6,488 nucleotides of DNA from Nitrospirae bacterium GWC2_42_7 (GTDB taxonomy: Bacteria; Nitrospirota; Thermodesulfovibrionia; Thermodesulfovibrionales; UBA6898), in assembly GCA_001803645.1 (NCBI GenBank), contig MHDW01000069.1, positions 1-6,488 on the forward strand, given 5' to 3'. Below, one piece after another: positions 1 to 5,767 of the stretch (its first letter is position 1; each line of letters starts with the position of its first letter). A program made the translations under genes and the position numbers. Below the pieces are notes generated by a model that worked only from the letters and a program-made list of their open reading frames with translations, did no database searches and was not told the origin of the DNA.

Positions 1-16
1 TAGTAATTTCGTAAAG

Positions 17-47
17 AATGACATAATAATCGTCATTTTAGTAAGAT
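17..47 (+). promoter_or_regulatory. Possible hslV promoter with overlapping dyad
   Basis: ATGACA at 18-23 resembles a -35 box, and TAAGAT at 42-47 is a weak -10 candidate with an 18-base spacer. A 6-bp inverted repeat, AATGAC (17-22) and GTCATT (32-37), overlaps the -35 box and spacer, so it could be an operator. It could equally be the weak terminator of a gene upstream of the window, because TTTA follows the right arm. I see no CIRCE element and no sigma-32-type heat-shock promoter. Weakly supported. Confidence 0.25.
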
Positions 48-71
48 AAACTGATTTACAAAGGAGAAATT

Positions 72-602
72 ATGTTTCATGCTACAACAATTTTATGTGT
101 AAGACGGGATGGCAAGGTTGCCATAGGCGGTGACGGTCAGGTTACTATAGGGAATACGGTTTTAAAGCATAATGCAAAAAAAATAAGGAAAATGTATGGT
201 GATAAAGTAATAGCAGGTTTTTCAGGTGCAACTGCTGATGCATTTACTTTGTTCGAAAAGTTCGAGGGAAAACTAGAAGCTTATCGCGGAAACATTACCA
301 GGGCCTCAGTTGAACTTGCAAAGGACTGGAGAACAGACAAGATATTAAGGAGGCTTGAAGCGCTTCTGATAATCGCTGACAAGGAGCATATCCTAATAAT
401 CTCAGGCAACGGAGATGTTATTGAACCTGAAGAAGGCATTGCCGCGATAGGCTCAGGCGGTCCGTTTGCCCTTTCTGCTGCCAAGGCTTTATTTGAAAAT
501 ACGGAACTCGACGCCAAAGCGATAACAGAGAAGGCAATGCATATAGCTGCCAGTATCTGCATTTATACGAACACGAATATCAGCATAGAGGAGTTGTTGT
601 AA
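72..602 (+). CDS. hslV: ATP-dependent protease subunit HslV (ClpQ)
   Basis: Proteolytic subunit of the HslVU (ClpYQ) protease, a proteasome-like threonine peptidase that forms a double hexameric ring in the cytoplasm and degrades proteins unfolded by HslU. The 176-residue length is normal. The sequence reads MFHA-TTI, so the catalytic Thr is expected at residue 5 after removal of a four-residue propeptide. Numbered from that Thr, Asp17 (residue 21), Lys33 (residue 37) and Ser124 (residue 128, in AIGSGG) are all in place. Other family signatures are the DGQVT stretch, [19 protein letters not shown] and the C-terminal CIYTN-EEL segment. The ATG has a good AAGGAG at 61-66. hslU begins one base after the stop, so the two are surely co-transcribed. 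The product should be active. Confidence 0.97.
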   Translation: MFHATTILCVRRDGKVAIGGDGQVTIGNTVLKHNAKKIRKMYGDKVIAGFSGATADAFTLFEKFEGKLEAYRGNITRASVELAKDWRTDKILRRLEALLIIADKEHILIISGNGDVIEPEEGIAAIGSGGPFALSAAKALFENTELDAKAITEKAMHIAASICIYTNTNISIEELL

Positions 603-603
603 C

Positions 604-1944
604 ATGGATAATCTCACACCCAGAAAGATCGTAGAAGAACTCGATAAATATATTATCGGCCAGAATAATGCAAAAAAAGCTGTAGCTATTGCCCTCAGAA
701 ACAGATGGAGAAGACAGAAGCTTTCTCCTGATCTGAAGGATGAAGTGCTTCCGAAGAATATCATTATGATAGGCCCTACAGGAGTAGGAAAGACCGAGAT
801 CGCCCGGCGTCTCTCAAAGCTGGCAGGAGCGCCTTTTCTGAAGATCGAGGCCTCGAAATTCACAGAGATAGGTTATGTTGGAAGGGATGTTGAGTCGATG
901 ATAAGGGACCTTACCGAGATATCTGTAAATATGGTCAAAAATGAGCATCTCGAAAAGATCGGTGAAAAGGCCAAATCCCTTGCTGAAGAAAGATTGCTGG
1001 ATATACTTCTGCCTCAACCAAGAGCCTTGAGAGGGCAGGAGAACGAAGAACTTGAAAGAGAAAAGAATAAAGAGACAAGGGATAGGCTGAAGGAGCAGTT
1101 GAGGAGCGGGAAACTTGATGCCAGATACGTGGATATTGAGGTGAAAGAAAAATCTATGCCTTTTGGCGTGATCTCGAATGTAGGCCTTGAAGAGATAGAG
1201 ATGAACCTGAAATCAATGCTCGGCAGTATGCTTCCTGAAAAATCAAAAAGAAAAAAGGTGAAGATACCCGAGGCTTTGGTTCTGCTCGAACAGGAGGAGT
1301 CAAATAAGCTGATTGATCTGGACAAGATCACACAGGAAGCTGTTGAAAGGGTCGAGCAGGCAGGCATAGTTTTCCTTGATGAGATAGACAAGATCGCAAG
1401 CAAGGGGCAGGGGCATGGCCCTGATGTTTCAAGGGAGGGAGTACAACGTGATCTCCTGCCTATTGTCGAAGGCTCTACAGTTACCACAAAGTATGGTCCT
1501 GTAAAAACCGAGCATATACTTTTTATTGCCGCAGGTGCTTTTCACATGACAAAGCCTTCCGACCTTATACCTGAACTTCAGGGAAGATTTCCGATAAGGG
1601 TGGAACTTGATGCCCTCGGAAAAGATGATTTCAAAAGAATTCTCACAGAGCCTCATAATGCGCTCATCAAACAGTATATAGCGCTGATGGAAACAGAAGA
1701 GGTCAGCCTTAATTTTTCAGACGATTCCATTGATGAGATCTCGGGGATAGCAGCAGAGGTGAATGAAAAGACCGAGAATATAGGAGCAAGGAGACTGCAT
1801 ACGATACTCGAGAAAATGCTTGAGGATATTTCATTCAACGCTCCTGAAAGAAAGAATACAGTTCTGAATATTGATGGAGTATATGTAAGGGAAAAATTAA
1901 GCGATATTGCCAGGGACGAGGATCTTAGCAGATATATACTCTGA
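604..1944 (+). CDS. hslU: ATP-dependent protease ATPase subunit HslU (ClpY)
   Basis: AAA+ unfoldase of the HslVU protease. It recognises and unfolds substrates and threads them into HslV. The 446 residues match the usual family length. Visible motifs are the N-terminal YIIGQ-AK segment, Walker A GPTGVGKT (57-64), the GYVG pore loop (90-93) and Walker B IVFLDEID (255-262). The arginine-finger region ELQGRFPIR is at 324-332 and sensor 2 GARRLHT at 394-400. A charged, partly helical insertion of about residues 110-245 corresponds to the I-domain. The C-terminus ends DLSRYIL, the conserved tail that docks between HslV subunits and activates them. The ribosome binding site GAGGAG (588-593) lies inside the end of hslV, which suggests translational coupling. 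No lesion is seen. Confidence 0.98.
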   Translation: MDNLTPRKIVEELDKYIIGQNNAKKAVAIALRNRWRRQKLSPDLKDEVLPKNIIMIGPTGVGKTEIARRLSKLAGAPFLKIEASKFTEIGYVGRDVESMIRDLTEISVNMVKNEHLEKIGEKAKSLAEERLLDILLPQPRALRGQENEELEREKNKETRDRLKEQLRSGKLDARYVDIEVKEKSMPFGVISNVGLEEIEMNLKSMLGSMLPEKSKRKKVKIPEALVLLEQEESNKLIDLDKITQEAVERVEQAGIVFLDEIDKIASKGQGHGPDVSREGVQRDLLPIVEGSTVTTKYGPVKTEHILFIAAGAFHMTKPSDLIPELQGRFPIRVELDALGKDDFKRILTEPHNALIKQYIALMETEEVSLNFSDDSIDEISGIAAEVNEKTENIGARRLHTILEKMLEDISFNAPERKNTVLNIDGVYVREKLSDIARDEDLSRYIL

Positions 1945-1950
1945 GCTAAA

Positions 1951-1978
1951 AGTGAAGTGTGAGGAGTAAGGAGTGAAA
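1951..1978 (+). repeat. Four tandem heptamers carrying the rlpA SD and start
   Basis: Between hslU and rlpA the sequence can be cut into four consecutive 7-mers: AGTGAAG, TGTGAGG, AGTAAGG and AGTGAAA, close to a consensus AGTGAGG. The array supplies the GAGGAG ribosome binding site (1961-1966) and the GTG start codon of rlpA (1973-1975). The copies are degenerate, so this may be a decayed microsatellite or chance purine richness around a ribosome binding site. Confidence 0.5.
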
Positions 1979-2674
1979 AAGAGAAAACAGATTGTAATAG
2001 CAAGAATATTGATTTTATTGCTATTTCTTGTTCTCTCTGCATGCAGTACTTCAAAAGTTGCAAGATATCCCGAATTGGACCGACCTGATCTGCCTTCGAG
2101 CGGGTATGCAGTAGCATCATGGTATGGAAAAGATTTCCACGGTAAACAAACATCTTCAGGCGAAATATACAATATGTATTCGAACACATGCGCGCATAAA
2201 GAGTATCCTTTCGGCACAAAGCTGAAAGTAACGCATACTACCAACAACAAAGCTGTAACGTGCACTGTTAATGACAGAGGACCTTTTATTGAGGGGAGGG
2301 ATATCGACCTTTCATATGCAGCGGCCAAAGATATCGGGCTTATCGGCCCCGGAGTATCCACTGTGCTCCTTGAGGTGGAGGGAAGGGATAACAAATATAT
2401 CAGAAGGATCAAAGTTCAGTCAGATGAAAAAACAGGCCCTTTTACGATTCAAATAGGCTCATTTACCGAAGGAGCAAATGCCGTCAGGCTTAAGGCCGGA
2501 CTTGACCTGAAATACAATAATTCATATATTCAGGAAGTTGAGATAAACGGAGCAAAATACTTCAGGGTCAGAATAGGCAACTATGAAGATTTTAACAGCG
2601 CACTTACAATTGCAGAAGAGCTTGGGCAGGTAGGTTACGAGTCAATAATAATGAAGGCGGAAGTGAAGATTTAA
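1973..2674 (+). CDS. rlpA: RlpA-family septal lipoprotein, DPBB plus SPOR domains
   Basis: Probable outer-membrane lipoprotein that acts on peptidoglycan. RlpA of Pseudomonas aeruginosa is a lytic transglycosylase for glycan strands lacking stem peptides, active at division sites. The signal peptide has a basic start (MKKRK), a hydrophobic core at about 8-20 and a lipobox LSAC, with Cys24 as the lipidation site; Ser25 at +2 favours the outer membrane. The double-psi beta-barrel domain (about 45-136) has ASWYG, TSSGE, AHKEYPFGT and VNDRGPF. Glu64, His75 and Asp101 align by motif with residues important for catalysis, so I expect an active enzyme. A SPOR domain (about 155-231, FTIQIGSF and YFRVRIGNY) should bind denuded glycan at septa. 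The start is GTG, chosen because GAGGAG lies 6 bases upstream and the signal peptide begins there. It lies 28 bases after hslU and is probably in the same transcript. Confidence 0.93.
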   Translation: MKKRKQIVIARILILLLFLVLSACSTSKVARYPELDRPDLPSSGYAVASWYGKDFHGKQTSSGEIYNMYSNTCAHKEYPFGTKLKVTHTTNNKAVTCTVNDRGPFIEGRDIDLSYAAAKDIGLIGPGVSTVLLEVEGRDNKYIRRIKVQSDEKTGPFTIQIGSFTEGANAVRLKAGLDLKYNNSYIQEVEINGAKYFRVRIGNYEDFNSALTIAEELGQVGYESIIMKAEVKI

Positions 2675-2750
2675 GAGGCTCTTTTTCTGTTGAGCGGCTA
2701 AGAGATCAAAAATGCTTGAAATTCTCTCTTTAAAAAGCTCGATTAGTGCA

Positions 2751-2776
2751 GATTCCCCCTTAAGAAAGGGAGAATT
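2751..2776 (+). other. Near-perfect hairpin in the rlpA-panB gap
   Basis: Arms 2751-2761 and 2766-2776 pair over 11 positions with one C-A mismatch (2756/2771) and one terminal G-T pair, around an AAGA tetraloop. No U-tract follows, so it is not a standard intrinsic terminator. The CCCCCTT-AAGGG core resembles small dispersed palindromic repeats seen in many genomes, or it may be RNA structure in a panB leader. The rest of the 197-base gap holds no gene and no convincing promoter. Confidence 0.5.
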
Positions 2777-2871
2777 AACTAACAGTATCCTTTCTATTAA
2801 CGGGGAATTAGCATCCCGAGGCGAAACAGAGCAATTTAGATAAATTATTAGAGAAAATCTAGGAGAATATT

Positions 2872-3672
2872 ATGCCGAAGATAACGATCAATGATTTTTT
2901 GAAGAAGAAGACTGAACACAAAAAGATAACAATGCTCACAGCATATGACTATCCGTTTGCGAGGATTGTTGATGAAGCAGGAATTGACGGGATCCTTGTG
3001 GGCGATTCGCTCGGCATGGTTGTTCAGGGGCTTGAAAACACGCTGCCTGTAACGATGGATGAGATGATCTATCACACAAAGATGGTTGCGCGTGCTGTAC
3101 AGAATGCGCTTATTATCGGTGATATGCCATTCATGTCTTATCAGACAGGTGTTGATGATGCTGTGAGAAATGCAGGCAGGTTCCTGAAAGAGGCCGGAGC
3201 TGCTGCAGTAAAACTTGAAGGCGGCGCTGAAGTGGCTGAACAGATAAAGGCCATGTCAAAGTCAGATATTCCTGTCATGGCCCATATAGGGCTTACTCCA
3301 CAGTCGATCCACAGGATGGGTGGCTACAAAGTACAAGGCAAGACAGAGAAGGCTGCTAAAAAGCTGATAGAAGAGGCGCATATTGTTGAGGATGCCGGTG
3401 CTTTTTCGCTTTTACTGGAAGCTATCCCTATGGACCTTGCCGGAAAGATAACTAAAGAGCTTTCGATCCCTACAATAGGAATAGGGGCAGGCCCGTATTG
3501 TGACGGACAGGTGCTTGTGCTCCATGATGTTATCGGACTCTTCGAAAGGTTTGTACCTAAGTTCGTTAAGCAGTACGCAAATTTAAAGGAAGAAGCTTTT
3601 AAAGCAATAAAGCAGTACAGAGAAGATGTTGAGAATAAAAAATTCCCTTCTAAAGAACAGAGTTTCAAGTAA
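2872..3672 (+). CDS. panB: 3-methyl-2-oxobutanoate hydroxymethyltransferase (PanB)
   Basis: Ketopantoate hydroxymethyltransferase. It transfers a one-carbon unit from 5,10-methylenetetrahydrofolate to 2-oxoisovalerate, giving ketopantoate, the committed step toward pantothenate and coenzyme A. It is a cytoplasmic, Mg-dependent TIM-barrel enzyme. The 266 residues are full length. Seen in the sequence: LTAYDYPFA (22-30), VGDSLGMV (43-50, metal ligand Asp45), GDMPFMSY (83-90, Asp84), VKLEGG (113-118, Lys114 and Glu116), AHIGLTPQ (137-144), LLEAIP (181-186, Glu183 as probable catalytic base) and IGIGAG (202-207). AGGAG at 2861-2865 is well placed for the ATG. A 5-bp stem, TAGAT (2837-2841) with ATCTA (2857-2861), touches its first base and could mildly affect initiation. 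The usual partners panC and panD are not in the window. The next gene has its own promoter, so panB may be monocistronic or the tail of the upstream operon. Confidence 0.97.
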   Translation: MPKITINDFLKKKTEHKKITMLTAYDYPFARIVDEAGIDGILVGDSLGMVVQGLENTLPVTMDEMIYHTKMVARAVQNALIIGDMPFMSYQTGVDDAVRNAGRFLKEAGAAAVKLEGGAEVAEQIKAMSKSDIPVMAHIGLTPQSIHRMGGYKVQGKTEKAAKKLIEEAHIVEDAGAFSLLLEAIPMDLAGKITKELSIPTIGIGAGPYCDGQVLVLHDVIGLFERFVPKFVKQYANLKEEAFKAIKQYREDVENKKFPSKEQSFK

Positions 3673-3691
3673 GATATACAAGCTGAACCCC

Positions 3692-3705
3692 AACAAAATT
3701 TTGTT
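3692..3705. repeat. Perfect 14-bp palindrome between panB and the kinase promoter
   Basis: AACAAAATTTTGTT is its own reverse complement and ends one base before the candidate -35 box of the kinase promoter. It could be a regulator site for the signalling cassette. It could also be a poor terminator for panB, but it has no GC stem and no loop, and it is AT-rich enough to arise by chance. Confidence 0.3.
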
Positions 3706-3706
3706 A

Positions 3707-3736
3707 TTGTATTGCTAAACAGCATACTGTTATAAT
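3707..3736 (+). promoter_or_regulatory. Extended -10 promoter for the signalling cassette
   Basis: TATAAT at 3731-3736 is a perfect -10 box, preceded by TG at 3728-3729 (TGtTATAAT, an extended -10). TTGTAT at 3707-3712 is a usable -35 box with an 18-base spacer. Transcription would start near 3743, giving a leader of roughly 64 bases before the kinase ATG. A dyad, AACAG (3718-3722) and CTGTT (3727-3731), lies in the spacer and touches the -10 box, so a repressor could act there. The position after panB and before a new functional block fits a promoter. Confidence 0.65.
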
Positions 3737-3806
3737 CCTTCCAAAATACCCTGTTTCAATCACTTTAAATAATTGGTCTTTAAAGTCGAAATATGGTTGA
3801 TCAAAA

Positions 3807-5312
3807 ATGAGAGTAAGCTTAAGTGTAAAGATATTGGTCGTTTTATTTGTCAGCGTTGCTATTGTCATGACCGCTGTTATATATCTTACTGTTACCCATC
3901 AGACCGAAGAAATGCTGAAAGAGGTGACTGCAAATAGTGAAGAGACCGCCTCAACCATTTATGCCGGCATAAAATATCCGATGTCTGTTGGAGACAGCGG
4001 AGCAGTAGAAAAGCAATTATTAGAAATAAAAGACCGCCTGAAGAACATAGAGGTCTTTATCTGCGATACAAACAAAAAAATAGTCTTTTCGACCCATCTC
4101 GAGAGCATAAAAAAGGATCTGGACAACTTTATTTTAAACAAAAACATTCTGGACGAACTGAGCTATTATCTTAAGAGCGGTGAACTTCCTGAGAAGACAT
4201 TCGAAGAACAGATCGGGCAGAAAAAATATCTGGTACACATACATACTGTACAGAACCAGGAAGAATGTTTCAGGTGTCATGGACCGCAGAAAAAGGTTCT
4301 TGGAGCCATACTTTTAAGAAAGTCGGCTGATAAGAATTATGCTGCCATAGCAACACTAAAAAACAATAACATGTTTGTAAGCATTCTGGGAATATTTGCA
4401 GTTATACTTATCTCACATACTTTGATGGTAAGAGTTATCAGCAGGCCGGTCAAGAGGCTTGCAGCTGACATCAGGGAACTTCCGATGAGAATTTCTGATG
4501 GAAGCTATTCTGTTATGACTGATGTTGACCGGACGGATGAGGTAGGCGACATGCAGAATTCTTTTAATCATATGGCTTCGGAACTGAACGAAAAGACAAA
4601 GGCCCTCGAAAGATCAAACATAAAGATAGTAAAGGCGAACAAGGAACTGGAGGCTTTTGCCTATTCTGTTTCGCATGACCTGAGAGCGCCCTTGAGAAAT
4701 ATTGATGGTTTCTCGAAAATACTCCTTGATGAATTCTCGCAACAGCTTGATGAAAAAGCTGTTCATTATCTGAGGAGGGTGAGAAACGGTACAGCACAAA
4801 TGTCCTTATTGATAGACGACATGCTTGCTTTTTCGAAAATTGGAAGAACAGAATTGCATTTGACCCCTGTGAATTGCGGGAATATTGTAAACAGCATTAT
4901 AGAATATTATTCGAAAGAGATAGAAGATAGAAACATATCGATAGAGATAGGGGAACTTCCTGTTGTCAGGTGTGACACTATAATGATGCAGAGCCTTTTT
5001 TCAAATCTGGTAGCAAATGCCCTGAAATTCACCAGAAACACCGATAATCCCAGGATCACTATAGGATATGATGAAAATATAGAAGCGATATACATAAAAG
5101 ATAATGGAGTAGGTTTTGATATGGAATATCATGATAAAATATTTCAGGTTTTTCAGAGGCTTCATCTGCCTGAAGAGTATGACGGAACCGGCATAGGGCT
5201 TGCGATCGTCAAAAGGGTTGTGGAACGTCACAAAGGCAGTGTGTGGGCAGAGTCAGAATTAAAAAAAGGAACTACATTTTTTATAAAATTACCTGTATAC
5301 AAGGAGGGATAG
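3807..5312 (+). CDS. Membrane histidine kinase with periplasmic c-type heme motif
   Basis: Sensor kinase of 501 residues, expected in the inner membrane. TM1 is at about 9-29, followed by a periplasmic domain of about 30-187 and TM2 at about 188-210. HAMP follows (about 209-262, with the SRP and DEVGDM signatures), then a coiled-coil linker, HisKA with SVSHDLRAPLRNIDGFS (phospho-acceptor His290), and HATPase_c with the N box NLVANALKFT (Asn404), G1 DNGVGF (432-437) and G2 GTGIGLAIVKRV (460-471). The periplasmic domain carries one CxxCH (Cys154, Cys157, His158), so covalent heme c is expected if a maturation system is present. The HisKA/ATPase part is of the phytochrome-kinase type, but no GAF, PHY or cytoplasmic PAS domain is present. 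No good ribosome binding site precedes the ATG. A five-codon reading frame, MVDQK at 3793-3810, overlaps it as ATGA. The signal is inferred to be redox state or a small gas, and the ligand is unknown. Confidence 0.93.
   Translation: MRVSLSVKILVVLFVSVAIVMTAVIYLTVTHQTEEMLKEVTANSEETASTIYAGIKYPMSVGDSGAVEKQLLEIKDRLKNIEVFICDTNKKIVFSTHLESIKKDLDNFILNKNILDELSYYLKSGELPEKTFEEQIGQKKYLVHIHTVQNQEECFRCHGPQKKVLGAILLRKSADKNYAAIATLKNNNMFVSILGIFAVILISHTLMVRVISRPVKRLAADIRELPMRISDGSYSVMTDVDRTDEVGDMQNSFNHMASELNEKTKALERSNIKIVKANKELEAFAYSVSHDLRAPLRNIDGFSKILLDEFSQQLDEKAVHYLRRVRNGTAQMSLLIDDMLAFSKIGRTELHLTPVNCGNIVNSIIEYYSKEIEDRNISIEIGELPVVRCDTIMMQSLFSNLVANALKFTRNTDNPRITIGYDENIEAIYIKDNGVGFDMEYHDKIFQVFQRLHLPEEYDGTGIGLAIVKRVVERHKGSVWAESELKKGTTFFIKLPVYKEG
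4266..4280 (+). other. CxxCH heme c attachment motif in the kinase sensor domain
   Basis: The codons read Cys-Phe-Arg-Cys-His (residues 154-158), followed by Gly-Pro and then VLGAILLRKS before TM2. By topology this lies outside the cytoplasmic membrane, where cytochrome c maturation works. His158 would be the proximal ligand. Possible distal ligands are Met59 (in YPMSVGD) or His144/His146; this is inference. The only other cysteine on the periplasmic side is Cys86, so a single heme is expected. Confidence 0.8.
5301..5307 (+). promoter_or_regulatory. Strong but distant SD of the response regulator
   Basis: AAGGAGG is a near-ideal Shine-Dalgarno sequence inside the last codons of the kinase, but 13 bases separate it from the ATG at 5321, longer than optimal. 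It decides the start. The open frame continues upstream into the kinase gene, but those residues do not look like a receiver domain, while the domain proper begins just after this ATG. Confidence 0.6.
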
Positions 5313-5320
5313 AAATATCT

Positions 5321-5761
5321 ATGTTCAACAAATTCATTAATATTCTGCTGGTTGAGGATAATCCTGACGACGTGGAGCTTACGATGCATGCTCTAAAAAA
5401 GAGCAATATTGCAAATCCAATCGAAGTTGTAAGAGACGGGCAGGAGGCGATTGATTATCTTTTTTACAAGGGTAAGTATCTTAATTCAAAACATTCTTTG
5501 CCGAATCTTATATTGCTTGACCTTAAACTTCCCAAGGTGAACGGCATAGAGATCCTTCACAAGATAAAGAATGACAGGAAATTGAAGCTTATACCTGTTG
5601 TAGTCCTGACATCTTCAAAGGAAGAAAATGATATCATGAAAAGTTATGATCTGGGCGTCAACAGTTATATCAGGAAGCCGGTTGATTTTGATCAGTTTGT
5701 TGAGACAGTAAAACAGATAGGCTTTTATTGGCTGCTGATCAACGAAAGGCCTCAAGTTTAG
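5321..5761 (+). CDS. Single-domain response regulator, Rcp1 type
   Basis: Stand-alone receiver of 146 residues with no output domain. The acidic pair is Glu12/Asp13 (VEDNPDD), the phospho-acceptor is Asp67 (ILLDLKLP), the switch Thr is Thr97 (VLTSS) and the conserved Lys is Lys119 (RKP). The longer loop before beta-3 (YKGKYLNSKHSLPN), the SYDLGVNSYIRKPVDFDQF segment and the tail ending in GFYWLLINERP are typical of the Rcp1 family, known as phosphorylation partners of cyanobacterial phytochromes such as Cph1. It starts 8 bases after the kinase stop, so it is the obvious phosphoryl acceptor for that kinase (inference from adjacency and family match). With no DNA-binding domain, it probably works as a phosphorelay shuttle or by binding a target protein. 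I take the ATG at 5321 because an upstream extension would only be kinase codons read out of frame. Confidence 0.93.
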   Translation: MFNKFINILLVEDNPDDVELTMHALKKSNIANPIEVVRDGQEAIDYLFYKGKYLNSKHSLPNLILLDLKLPKVNGIEILHKIKNDRKLKLIPVVVLTSSKEENDIMKSYDLGVNSYIRKPVDFDQFVETVKQIGFYWLLINERPQV

Positions 5762-5767
5762 CAATAC

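Noticed and set aside
1..71. CIRCE or sigma-32 heat-shock control of hslVU
   Set aside because: Neither the TTAGCACTC/GAGTGCTAA repeat nor a CTTGAAA/CCCCAT promoter pair is present in the visible upstream bases.
72..86. Unusual HslV N-terminus (MFHA before the catalytic Thr)
   Set aside because: Short propeptides of this kind occur in many bacterial HslV proteins, for example the FHATT start region of Bacillus ClpQ, so it is not novel.
1653..2219. Long open frame on the - strand (188 codons)
   Set aside because: It lies across the hslU end and the rlpA start, both with clear family motifs on the + strand; the translation has no recognisable domain.
2700..2730. Hairpin AAGAGA/TCTCTT after rlpA as an intrinsic terminator
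   Set aside because: The stem is 6 bp, AT-rich, has a 19-base loop and is followed by TAAAAA rather than a run of T.
2675..2871. Known riboswitch or pan motif upstream of panB
   Set aside because: I could not identify the conserved bulged-adenosine stem or any other family consensus by eye; only unspecific hairpins are visible.
5243..5320. N-terminal extension of the response regulator
   Set aside because: These codons overlap the end of the kinase in another frame and do not resemble a receiver; the Shine-Dalgarno sequence at 5301-5307 supports the ATG at 5321.
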